The position numbers and the translations under genes are program-made. A stretch of DNA of 43,140 bases, from contig CALCPD010000006.1 of NCBI GenBank assembly GCA_937897875.1, forward strand, positions 1 through 43,140. Reading direction: 5' to 3'. Positions 28,937-37,801 of the stretch are shown here, one piece after another. Source of the stretch: an uncultured Nitrosopumilaceae archaeon. Lineage in GTDB: Archaea; Thermoproteota; Nitrososphaeria; Nitrososphaerales; Nitrosopumilaceae. The notes under the pieces were generated by a model, which did not search any database, was not told the DNA's origin, and saw nothing but the letters and a program-made list of their open reading frames with translations. The stretch's first letter is position 1; each line of letters begins with the position of its first letter.

Positions 28937-29184
28937 TAGGCAACTGACATCTGAAAATAAGCAAAAATTAAGCAGCTAATAAGCACCTAACATCTCAATT
29001 AAGTAAAAAATAAGCAAAAATTAAGCAGCTAATAAGCACTTCATAAGCAAAATTAAGTACTTAATTTACTCAGGCACGTATCACAGTTTTGCTTAATAAG
29101 CACCTAATAAGCAAAATTAAGCAGCTAATAAGCAACAGGTATCTCAATTAAGCAAAATTAAGTACTTAATATCTCAATTAGGCA
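28937..29184. repeat. Helically phased array of TAAGCA/TAAGTA/TAGGCA and (C/T)ATCTCA-type motifs (about 10.5-bp period)
   Basis: TAAGCA-like hexamers at 28937, 28958, 28969, 28980, 29000, 29011, 29022, 29033, 29044, 29054, 29097, 29108, 29118, 29129, 29149, 29159, 29179. Confidence 0.9.
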
Positions 29185-29201
29185 ATTTTGTAAAGAAAAT
29201 A

Positions 29202-30074
29202 TTATTTTTGAGATAAATTCATTGCAATCATAGTAGAAATAATTTTTGCAGCTAATGATGCAGTAGCACCATTATCATGATATGGGTTTAATTCCACAAT
29301 ATCTATTCCAGTTACTTTTGTTTCTTCAAAAGAATGAATCATGTCAAATAGTTCCCTAGATGTTATTCCAACGGCTTCAGGATTTCCAACACCTGGGGCA
29401 TATGCAGGATCTAAAACATCAAGATCAAAACTAGAGTACACAGTGTCAAAAGTAGATACATGATCCTTAACTAATTGTGGCCCTTTACCATCTCTAACTT
29501 CCCTATCAGAAATTGTTTTAATTTTATTTTCAGTAAGAAATTCAAGTTCTTCTTGAACAAATGCTCTGGCACCAACATGTAAAATATTTTCAGCACCTCT
29601 TTCTTCAACAATTCTTCTCAAATAGGATGCATGGCTTAATTTGATATCTGCAAATTCATCACGTAAATCATAATGTGCATCAAAAACAACATACCCAGTA
29701 TTTTTTGGAAAACTAGTATACGTTCCATATGTAATGGAATGCTCTCCACCCAAAATGAAAAGTTGGCGCTGTTTTGCAACAAGTTCAGTAGTAATTTTTT
29801 TGAGCATGTCAATCATTTCTGATGCCACTACAGTATGGCGAGTATTTCCTAAATCTTCAATGTTTACAGACTCTAAATCAATTCCAAGGTCAGGATGAAA
29901 TATTTCAATATTGTTAAAAGAATCTCGAATTGCATCAGCTCCAAACCTACAACCAGGTTTGTATGAATGGGTAGCATCAAAAGGCACTCCAAAAATGGTA
30001 GCAATAGGCTCACCGCCCTCATCAGAACCAGTGATTAACGGATTTTTATTCATATACAAATCAAGAAAACTCAT
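29202..30074 (-). CDS. Agmatinase/arginase-family ureohydrolase
   Basis: GGEHSITYG, DAHYDLR, SFDLDVLDPAYAPGVGNPE. Confidence 0.92.
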   Translation of the reverse strand: MSFLDLYMNKNPLITGSDEGGEPIATIFGVPFDATHSYKPGCRFGADAIRDSFNNIEIFHPDLGIDLESVNIEDLGNTRHTVVASEMIDMLKKITTELVAKQRQLFILGGEHSITYGTYTSFPKNTGYVVFDAHYDLRDEFADIKLSHASYLRRIVEERGAENILHVGARAFVQEELEFLTENKIKTISDREVRDGKGPQLVKDHVSTFDTVYSSFDLDVLDPAYAPGVGNPEAVGITSRELFDMIHSFEETKVTGIDIVELNPYHDNGATASLAAKIISTMIAMNLSQK

Positions 30075-30081
30075 AGATTCA

Positions 30082-31950
30082 TCACACCATTAAATTTGGA
30101 CGTTTTGAGATATATTTTGGGAAGTTCAAACCAGTGAATGGTTTGTCTTTTGTTTGTTCTTTAATTTCATTTACAAAATCATCAAAAGATAATTCTCTAA
30201 CTTTGCCAGTTTGTCTATCACGGATACTGAGGTTTTCAGAGTTTGCCTCCTTTTCACCAATTACAAGAATATACTGAATCCATTCTTTTTCAGCTTCACG
30301 AATTCTTTTTCCGATACTTTCATTTCTGTCATCGATGTCTACACGAACTGAATTAGCAGAAATTTTTTCTTCTAATTTATCACAAAAGTCATTGAATTCT
30401 TCTTTTAGTGGAATAATTCTAACTTGTGTTGGAGATAACCATAATGGGAATTGAGGTTTTCTTCCTTCGTGAGAATCAGTTGCAGCCTTTTCTAATAAGG
30501 CATAGATAATTCTTTCAATAGCACCACTAGGAGAATTGTGTAGAATTATTGGATGTTGTTTCTCATTATTTTCATCTACAAATTCAATTCCGTATCTATC
30601 TCCATTTTCAACATCAATTTGATCAGTTGAAAGAGCAGATGCTTTTCCAAGATTATCAATAAAATTGAATTCCCATTTTAAAACAAAATAAAAGAATTTT
30701 TCAGTCCACATTTCAACTAATACTGGCTTTCCATTCTTTTTTACCAATTCTTCAATTGCAGATTTATTTTCATTGTAAAAGTCTTCAGTGAATCTAATTG
30801 CCATGTCATAGTCAGATTTTTCAATTCCAAGATTACTCAAAACACTTTGAGATAAATCAAATCTAACCTTAATTTCATCAATTGCCTGATTCATGTTACC
30901 ACAAAAGGCATGACAATCAGGCATGGTAAATGCTCGAAGTCGTCTTAGACCTACTAATTCACCAGATTGTTCTCGTCTAAAGCTGTATCTTGTTAACTCA
31001 TAAAGTTTGTAAGGCAAATTCTTGAATGACATTTGGAAATGATTTGCCATGAGGAATTGTCCAAAACAGGCTGCAAATCTTAAAAATAATTTTTTGCCAT
31101 CAGAATCAATATTGTATTGCCTTGCAGGAAATCTATTGAAATAACTGACCATACTAGGATGTTCAGAATCATACATGATTGGAGTTTCAACTTCATAACC
31201 TCCATACTCTTTTACTCTATCAGTAACATATCTCTCAATAAGAGATTTGATCAAACGACCGTTTGGGAAAAATCTCATATTACCAGAATCAGATGCAGTT
31301 TCATAATCAGCAATACCCATTTTTTTCATTAATGCAACATGTGGTGGTGGTTTGTCAACATGACGTTGTTTTGCTACCTCGTATTTTGCTAAAATTTCTA
31401 ATTTTGGATATTTTGCAAAATTAAAATCTGCAATATTAGACATGGTTCCATCAGGAGACATTATTTTCCAAACAGATCTAATTTTGGATTCACCTTCTAA
31501 TGCATCAGATGTTAGTTTAGAATCATTTTCCAAATTTGGAGAATCTTTTGTTACTACTTTAGAACTTTCAGCTAATGGATGTCCTTTAACTTGTAGTTTG
31601 TAAGATTTGGTCCAACCAAAAGGAGAATGAGATACTTCTAATTCAGATGCAGATAATTCCATTTCTTTTAGTAATGCAATTGCAACAGAAGGTTTTGCTA
31701 AATTAGAACTAAGATGAGCATAAGGGTATAACAATAATTTTTTACATCCAATTTTTTCCATAGAATTTTTAATTTGAGATATTGCATTTTGAGCTACACT
31801 AGAATCATCACCATCCTCCATTGCAACAAAAACAACCACTAACTCTTCTAATTTTTGAGTTTGAGGATCATCAATATCTTCTGCACTTTTGATCTCCTTT
31901 TTGGTTGGAGTGTATTCAATACTATCACAATGCAGTTGTAAAATTCTCAT
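30082..31950 (-). CDS. thrS: Threonyl-tRNA synthetase, archaeal type with N-terminal editing domain
   Basis: MRILQLHCDSIEYTPTKKEIKSAE N-terminus; class II core RYSFRREQSGELVGLRRLRAFTMPDCHAF. Confidence 0.95.
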   Translation of the reverse strand: MRILQLHCDSIEYTPTKKEIKSAEDIDDPQTQKLEELVVVFVAMEDGDDSSVAQNAISQIKNSMEKIGCKKLLLYPYAHLSSNLAKPSVAIALLKEMELSASELEVSHSPFGWTKSYKLQVKGHPLAESSKVVTKDSPNLENDSKLTSDALEGESKIRSVWKIMSPDGTMSNIADFNFAKYPKLEILAKYEVAKQRHVDKPPPHVALMKKMGIADYETASDSGNMRFFPNGRLIKSLIERYVTDRVKEYGGYEVETPIMYDSEHPSMVSYFNRFPARQYNIDSDGKKLFLRFAACFGQFLMANHFQMSFKNLPYKLYELTRYSFRREQSGELVGLRRLRAFTMPDCHAFCGNMNQAIDEIKVRFDLSQSVLSNLGIEKSDYDMAIRFTEDFYNENKSAIEELVKKNGKPVLVEMWTEKFFYFVLKWEFNFIDNLGKASALSTDQIDVENGDRYGIEFVDENNEKQHPIILHNSPSGAIERIIYALLEKAATDSHEGRKPQFPLWLSPTQVRIIPLKEEFNDFCDKLEEKISANSVRVDIDDRNESIGKRIREAEKEWIQYILVIGEKEANSENLSIRDRQTGKVRELSFDDFVNEIKEQTKDKPFTGLNFPKYISKRPNLMV

Positions 31951-32019
31951 GACTGAGATCCAACATAGTTAGTTTAAAATCCTTAGTATTGACTTAAAAT
32001 TGAAAATTATATGCTCAAA

Positions 32020-32622
32020 TTAAACAAATTGGAAATTTTTTACTCCTCGCCAAATGTACCATGTTCCAATGGTCCTATAAGGAATCCAACTATTTGTAAT
32101 TTCAAGTATTTCATCAGTGGAAGGATTTTCTAATTCATACAATTTTTTGATACCATTAATCAAACCCAAATCACCCAAAGGAAAAATATCCATCCTACCT
32201 AAAGCAAAAATCAAATACATTTCAGCAGTCCACCTACCAATTCCACGAATTTTTGTTAATTCAGAAATAACATCTTCATTTGACATTTTTTTAAAAATTT
32301 TAAAATCCAATTTTTTATTAACAATCATTTGAGATATATCAAAAATATATTCAGCTTTCATTCTAGATAACCCTACAGATTTAATTTGTTCTATAGTTAA
32401 TTTAGCAACATCAGAAGGAGTAGGATATTTTTTTCCAAACAAATTTTTAAATTTTAATGAAATAGACTTACCGGCACTATCAGATATTTGTTGAGTAATA
32501 ATTGCTTCAACTAATGCTTCAAAAGGATTAGAAATTGTTCGAATGTTACATTCACCAACAGATGAAATTATTTTTTTTAATTTTTTATCTTTATTCAATA
32601 CTAATAATGCATCATCATACAT
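32020..32622 (-). CDS. DNA-3-methyladenine glycosylase, AlkA/HhH-GPD family
   Basis: EALVEAIITQQISDSAGKSI, LTKIRGIGRWTAEMYLIFALGRMDIFPLGDLGL. Confidence 0.9.
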   Translation of the reverse strand: MYDDALLVLNKDKKLKKIISSVGECNIRTISNPFEALVEAIITQQISDSAGKSISLKFKNLFGKKYPTPSDVAKLTIEQIKSVGLSRMKAEYIFDISQMIVNKKLDFKIFKKMSNEDVISELTKIRGIGRWTAEMYLIFALGRMDIFPLGDLGLINGIKKLYELENPSTDEILEITNSWIPYRTIGTWYIWRGVKNFQFV

Positions 32623-32665
32623 GGATAATCTAAATTATTATCATATTTGAGGCATTATGAAAAAA

Positions 32666-33046
32666 TCAATTAGGTGTTTTTCCACGAATTGAAATAACTG
32701 ATCTTAAAACTAACGCAGATAATCCTAAATTGGTTGTTAGAAATTCGTAAGCACGTGATAATGCGTCAGATCCAAGAAAGCCCTCATCATATGTCATTTC
32801 TATTGTTCCTTGATTAGTTTTAACAAATGAAGTGATCAAGGAGTAAGGTCCTAATTTCTCATCTATTTTTTCTTGATAAAATCTTAATTCAATTTGGGAA
32901 ATGGTAAATTCATCTTGAACAAAGTTCCCCTTATCAAGTAGAATTTTAACATCGTCAGGACTTCGATTTACTCTACTAGGATCATGTAAATCAATTATAT
33001 CCATATCATTATTCAAATAATTATTCCTAGATAAGTAATATTTCAT
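32666..33046 (-). CDS. Hypothetical protein
   Basis: 126-aa ORF. Confidence 0.6.
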   Translation of the reverse strand: MKYYLSRNNYLNNDMDIIDLHDPSRVNRSPDDVKILLDKGNFVQDEFTISQIELRFYQEKIDEKLGPYSLITSFVKTNQGTIEMTYDEGFLGSDALSRAYEFLTTNLGLSALVLRSVISIRGKTPN

Positions 33047-33117
33047 TTAGAATCAAGTAAAAAATGTAATACATTTCTGCCACAAGTATTATTTACAGTC
33101 AATAAAACTTAGTAAAA

Positions 33118-34188
33118 ATGGATCCACATCAATTTCATGGAAAGGATATTCCACACATAAAATTAGATCCAACGATGAATATTGAAGATCTTGTAGAAGT
33201 ATTTGCTAATTCAGGATTTAATGGTAGACAATTAGGTGAAGCAGCGAAACTGTATGCAAAAATGATTGAAGAAGATGCAACCATTTGTCTTACAGTATCA
33301 GGTGCAATGACGCCAGTGGGTTTTGGAGGAATTATCAAAACATTGATTGAAAGAGGATTTGTAGATTGGATTGTCACCACCGGTGCAAATGTGTACCATG
33401 AAGATCATTTTGCATTAGGATTACCAGTAAAACAAGGTAGTTTTGATGTTGACGATATGAAATTATATGAAAATGAAATTGTGAGAATTAGAGACGTCTA
33501 CATTAAGTTTGAAGAAACATTAGAAGCAGAAGATCAAACAATTCAAAAAATGTTTGAAAATGATTTTCAAGACAAATCTTTTACAACAGCAGAGTTTTGT
33601 AATCTGCTAGGTAAAAGAAGTAAAGCAATTGCAAAACATCCAGAAAAAAGTTTTATCACAACAGCATATGATTATGATGTTCCAGTGTACATCTCCACAA
33701 TAAAGGATTCATCATTAGCACTAAATTTAGCAGTCCATAGATTAGAGAATAAAAAATATGATTTAGATTTTGTTCGAGAAATTATAGAACAGGCTGCAAT
33801 TGTATATGATTCAAAAAAATCAGCAATTCTAGAATTAGGTGGAGGAGTACCAAAAAATACAGCACAACAAACAGGTCCACTATTAGATCAGATTTTGAAA
33901 AGAAATGATGGGGGTCAAGAATACATCATTCAGATAACAGATGCACGACCAGATACAGGAGGGTTATCAGGTGCAACATTGCAAGAGGGAAAAAGTTGGG
34001 GTAAAATTCAAGATTCACATGAGGGCATAATCACAGTTTATGCTGATGCAACAATAGCATTTCCAATTCTAGCATTATACGTTCTAAGTAATCAAAAATC
34101 TCGAGAACCAAAAAGACTCTATAAAAAAATAGGTGAAATGTATAATAAATTAAGTAAAGATTATTTCAAAAACCCAGACAACAATTAA
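33118..34188 (+). CDS. dys: Deoxyhypusine synthase
   Basis: SGAMTPVGFGGIIKTLIERGFVDWIVTTGANVYHE, LGGGVPKN, ITDARPDTGGLSGA. Confidence 0.93.
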   Translation: MDPHQFHGKDIPHIKLDPTMNIEDLVEVFANSGFNGRQLGEAAKLYAKMIEEDATICLTVSGAMTPVGFGGIIKTLIERGFVDWIVTTGANVYHEDHFALGLPVKQGSFDVDDMKLYENEIVRIRDVYIKFEETLEAEDQTIQKMFENDFQDKSFTTAEFCNLLGKRSKAIAKHPEKSFITTAYDYDVPVYISTIKDSSLALNLAVHRLENKKYDLDFVREIIEQAAIVYDSKKSAILELGGGVPKNTAQQTGPLLDQILKRNDGGQEYIIQITDARPDTGGLSGATLQEGKSWGKIQDSHEGIITVYADATIAFPILALYVLSNQKSREPKRLYKKIGEMYNKLSKDYFKNPDNN

Positions 34189-34397
34189 AATTTATTAAAT
34201 CTGGCACGTTCAAGATCTCTATCATCTTTAGATTCTTTTTTCCATTCTTTATAATGATCCTTGCAAAGAATTGTTTTTTTGCCCTTAGAATTTACTCTTA
34301 ACCCAGCGTTTTCCACTTTGGCAGTATTTAGTGAACGTGCGCCATCCTGGTCACATCCATCCACATTACATGGTGCTCCTTTAGAAACAATGCCCAT
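34185..34397 (-). CDS. Small hypothetical protein with C/H motif
   Basis: 70-aa ORF, APCNVDGCDQDG...LCKDHYKEW. Confidence 0.6.
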   Translation of the reverse strand: MGIVSKGAPCNVDGCDQDGARSLNTAKVENAGLRVNSKGKKTILCKDHYKEWKKESKDDRDLERARFNKF

Positions 34398-34518
34398 AAG
34401 ATATCATGATCAATATGTTATTTATATTTGAGAAAATCTCAAGTATTTTTAGATTTTTATAAAAAATATCCAAAAAATATGTTATTCGTTTATAATAGGA
34501 ATATTTTTTTCTACGTTT

Positions 34519-34806
34519 ATGGCTGGAGCAAACAAACCAAGTGGTTCTAAAGATTCAAAGAAAAGTAAAAAAGATAAAGGCGAAGGTGGAGTCAGAAAAG
34601 CCGAGATTACAGTTATGCTAAATGAACAACAAGCTATGAAAGTAATTCAAAACTCTAAAGTCATCACAGTACAAGATCTTGCAAGACAGACAGGAGTTAA
34701 AATTTCTGCAGCAAATGCATTCTTGAAAGAATCAACATCAAAAGGAACTGTAAAAAGAGTTGGTGGATATTCAGGACATCACTTGTATCAAGTAGTCTCC
34801 TCATAG
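34519..34806 (+). CDS. rps25e: Ribosomal protein S25e
   Basis: Lys-rich N-terminus followed by winged-helix ITVQDLARQTGVKISAANAFLKESTSKGTVKRVGGYSGHHLYQ. Confidence 0.88.
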   Translation: MAGANKPSGSKDSKKSKKDKGEGGVRKAEITVMLNEQQAMKVIQNSKVITVQDLARQTGVKISAANAFLKESTSKGTVKRVGGYSGHHLYQVVSS

Positions 34807-35174
34807 AGACGCAATACATTACCAGGTTTAACATTCTTTAATTCATCATTATCATCCTTAAATTTTCCAATAGGAGTCATAGTTTTTGCAGATTCAACAT
34901 TTCCAACAAAAAAACAAAAACTACCAGTTGAAGGTAAAAATGCAACATCACCTTTCTTAAATTCAGATCTAGCTCGTTCAATTCCCGAGTCAACACTAGT
35001 TTCAAAATAAACAATACTCTTACCGAGTAAATGGGAATTACCCTCTAAAGGTAATGATCTCATAATAGTACCAACAGTTCTCGGAGATAGATGTCGTTTC
35101 AAATCACAAGATAATTTTATCTTTCCATCAATTTCTAAAATTAATTGCTTTCTGGAGACTGATTCATTAGACAA
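34788..35174 (-). CDS. Cyclophilin-like (DUF369-type) protein; start revised to TTG 35174
   Basis: KGDVAFLPSTGSFCFFVG, MTPIGKF; the N-terminal part of the tracked ORF is antisense to rpo6. Confidence 0.65.
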   Translation of the reverse strand: MSNESVSRKQLILEIDGKIKLSCDLKRHLSPRTVGTIMRSLPLEGNSHLLGKSIVYFETSVDSGIERARSEFKKGDVAFLPSTGSFCFFVGNVESAKTMTPIGKFKDDNDELKNVKPGNVLRLYEETT

Positions 35175-35187
35175 TTTTAATTTAAAA

Positions 35188-35718
35188 ATGATTAGATTAT
35201 ATAACGTTTTAAGAGAATTTTTGTACTTGTCCAATCCTGAAGAACCAAAATTAGTTACACCAGAATCTGAAACATTAGAAACTGAAGCAGATCCAAACTT
35301 AGGATTAAACAAAGCATTAGATACTTATCGAAAATTAATTGAAAAAAATGTAACTAATCCAACAGAACCATTAACAGATAAAGAGCAATCAAATCTTGAA
35401 AATAGAATTAAAGAAATTGAAAGTAGAGAAGTAGTAGAAAAAGTTGAAGAACATGAAGCAGTTGAAATTCCTTGTGAAAAAGGTAAAATCACAATTGGTC
35501 CACCAACACTAACAAGATTTGAAAAAGCAAGAATTATGGGTGCCAGAGCATTACAATTATCATTAGGAGCTCCACCATTCATTGAAATTCCAAAAGATGC
35601 AAGAATTTCTTTAGACATATCAATGGAAGAATTAGAAAAAAAAGTGATCCCAATTACAATTAGAAGAGTATTACCAAATGGTGATTATCAAAATATCCCA
35701 ATCGACTATTTCCAATAA
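35188..35718 (+). CDS. rpo6: RNA polymerase subunit Rpo6 (RpoK/omega-like) with long N-terminal extension
   Basis: C-terminal TLTRFEKARIMGARALQLSLGAPPFIEIP. Confidence 0.87.
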   Translation: MIRLYNVLREFLYLSNPEEPKLVTPESETLETEADPNLGLNKALDTYRKLIEKNVTNPTEPLTDKEQSNLENRIKEIESREVVEKVEEHEAVEIPCEKGKITIGPPTLTRFEKARIMGARALQLSLGAPPFIEIPKDARISLDISMEELEKKVIPITIRRVLPNGDYQNIPIDYFQ

Positions 35719-35772
35719 AGAACCAATCGTCGATAAAACTTAAAAGAACAGAAAATTTCTGAATGTTGTATA

Positions 35773-36069
35773 ATGCTCATGGAAGAAGTAAATGAACCGA
35801 AAGGTCAAGAGCAGACCGAAATAAACATTGGAAACGATCCAGTAATGCTCACTGCTGTTGATGTAGTATCAAAGCTAATGAATCAAGATAAAGTAATTTT
35901 GAAGGCAAGAGGAAATTCTATTCCAAATGCAGTTGCAGTTGCAAACATAATTACAGAAAAAATGTTAGTAGGAAGTACTAAAGTAGAAAAAATTAAACTA
36001 GACACATTGGAAGAAGCAGGGATAGGTAGTATGACATCAACTGTACAAATTATTATTAAAAAATATTAG
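35773..36069 (+). CDS. albA: Alba DNA/RNA-binding protein
   Basis: VILKARGNSIPNAVAVANIITEKM. Confidence 0.9.
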   Translation: MLMEEVNEPKGQEQTEINIGNDPVMLTAVDVVSKLMNQDKVILKARGNSIPNAVAVANIITEKMLVGSTKVEKIKLDTLEEAGIGSMTSTVQIIIKKY

Positions 36070-36482
36070 TAAACGCTGCCAGGGCCTTTAAGAAGCATAT
36101 TTTCACATTCTTTACAAATTTTTTCATCAATATTAGTTTCTAAATTATGATGTATCTCACAAATCAATAAACTAGATTTAATGTAATTACACAATCCAAT
36201 AAATTTAGAAAGACTTGAAGGAGTATAGGCTAAATCAGAAGAAAGGTGATCACATAATTCATCAATTAATTGTGAAACTTGTTTTTCTGCCAATAATTTT
36301 GCTATTAATGAAGGATCACCACGGGTTCCACGAATGTAATTACTAATTGCAGCTTGTGTAACTCCAAGCATTTTAGAAATTTCATCTTCTCGAATATCAT
36401 GTTCTTCAGCTAATTTTTTTGCCAAGATTGCTCTTAATGCAGGAATTAATGTTTTAGATTCAATCTCTGCAGGCAGTAACAT
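36066..36482 (-). CDS. HTH transcriptional regulator with C-terminal Cys motifs
   Basis: IREDEISKMLGVTQAAISNYIRGTRGDPS HTH; ATG 36482 preceded by GGAG. Confidence 0.8.
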   Translation of the reverse strand: MLLPAEIESKTLIPALRAILAKKLAEEHDIREDEISKMLGVTQAAISNYIRGTRGDPSLIAKLLAEKQVSQLIDELCDHLSSDLAYTPSSLSKFIGLCNYIKSSLLICEIHHNLETNIDEKICKECENMLLKGPGSVY

Positions 36483-36588
36483 AATTTCTCCTGAGTGAAA
36501 GTATGAATTTAAAGTTTGCAATAAACAAGATAAAGTAAAAAATAATGTTAGGCATAGCTATTTTAATTTCAAAACAACCTGAGTATCA

Positions 36589-37533
36589 TTGGAAGAAATT
36601 ACTAAAAAATTATATCAAATTTTAGAAGAATCTTGTAATTTATGTGAATCAGAATTAATTGCATTATCTGGGGGATTAGACAGTTCAATAATATCCCATT
36701 TTCTTAGGGGAAAGAAAGTTGAAGGAATTGCAATAATTTCAGAAGATTTTGTGTCAACTGATCTAACATATTGTCAAAGAATTTCAAAAGAAACAGGCAT
36801 TCCATTAACAATATACAATTCAACAACATCAGAAATACTGGAAGCAGTAGAAAATACAATAAAAATATTAAAAAATTTTAACGATATTGAAATTCGTAAT
36901 AACGTTGTAATGTATTTGGCAATAAAATGGGCAAAAGACAATAATAAAAAATCAGTAATTACAGGAGACGGAGCAGACGAATTATTTGCAGGATATAATT
37001 TTTTAGTCAATAAACCCGAAAAAGAACTAGAATCAGAAATCAAAAGAGTATGCTCAATAATGCATTTTCCAACACAAGAAATTGGAAAGCATTTAGGAAT
37101 CAAAATAGAATCCCCATTTCTTAATCAAAAAATAGTTGAAATAGCAAATCAAATACCAGTGAATCTCAAAGTTAAAGAAGAAAATGGTACAAGGTATGGG
37201 AAATGGATTCTTCGTAAAACAATTGAAAAATATATACCAGAACAAATAGTATGGAGAAAAAAATCACCTATGCAAGAGGGAGCAGGAACAGTAGGGTTAA
37301 CCAACTTATTTGAATCAATAATTAATGAAGAAAAATATGTTGAGAAAAAACTAACAATTGAGAAAAATGATCAAGTAATAATTAGAAGTAGAGAATCAAT
37401 GTATTACTATGAAATTTTTAGAAAATTGTACGGGACACCTGTAGAAGAGAATGTAGTATCTAAATGTCCATATTGTAAACATGGAATTAATAATTCGAAA
37501 TTTTGTAGAATGTGTGGGGCATTTCCAATCTAA
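36589..37533 (+). CDS. Stand-alone asparagine synthetase-like ATP-PPi domain with C-terminal zinc ribbon (TTG start)
   Basis: LSGGLDSSIISH, TGDGADELFAGYNFL, RKKSPMQEGAG; CPYCKHGINNSKFCRMCGAFPI; no N-terminal Ntn glutaminase. Confidence 0.85.
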   Translation: MEEITKKLYQILEESCNLCESELIALSGGLDSSIISHFLRGKKVEGIAIISEDFVSTDLTYCQRISKETGIPLTIYNSTTSEILEAVENTIKILKNFNDIEIRNNVVMYLAIKWAKDNNKKSVITGDGADELFAGYNFLVNKPEKELESEIKRVCSIMHFPTQEIGKHLGIKIESPFLNQKIVEIANQIPVNLKVKEENGTRYGKWILRKTIEKYIPEQIVWRKKSPMQEGAGTVGLTNLFESIINEEKYVEKKLTIEKNDQVIIRSRESMYYYEIFRKLYGTPVEENVVSKCPYCKHGINNSKFCRMCGAFPI

Positions 37534-37676
37534 ACATTATTTTTATATTTTCGTGGTTTCTTTATGAAAATTTTTCTGCAGCCATTACAGCAAAAATAGA
37601 AATTTTTTCCATTATGGTCATGAATTAAGGCAATATCCTCATCAAGTTCAATTCCACAAACAGGATCAACTGGCAC
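37530..37676 (-). CDS. Putative 48-aa YHS-domain protein (GTG start)
   Basis: Manual translation MPVDPVCGIELDEDIALIHDHNGKNFYFCCNGCRKIFIKKPRKYKNNV; DPVCG...FCCNGC signature; missed by ORF track. Confidence 0.7.
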   Translation of the reverse strand: MPVDPVCGIELDEDIALIHDHNGKNFYFCCNGCRKIFIKKPRKYKNNV

Positions 37677-37801
37677 AAATTTTTTTGTTTTAATTTCTAT
37701 TTATAGATTCAGTAATGTATAATGACCAATTTTTGAAATGCAAGTATCAAATTAATGAAAATTATTGATTTAAAATTTTAATCACAGAATAGAAAACTAT
37801 C

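Noticed and set aside
28937-29184. CRISPR-like array
   Set aside because: Repeats are short (6-30 nt), degenerate and phased at about 10.5 bp with no unique spacers and no cas genes nearby.
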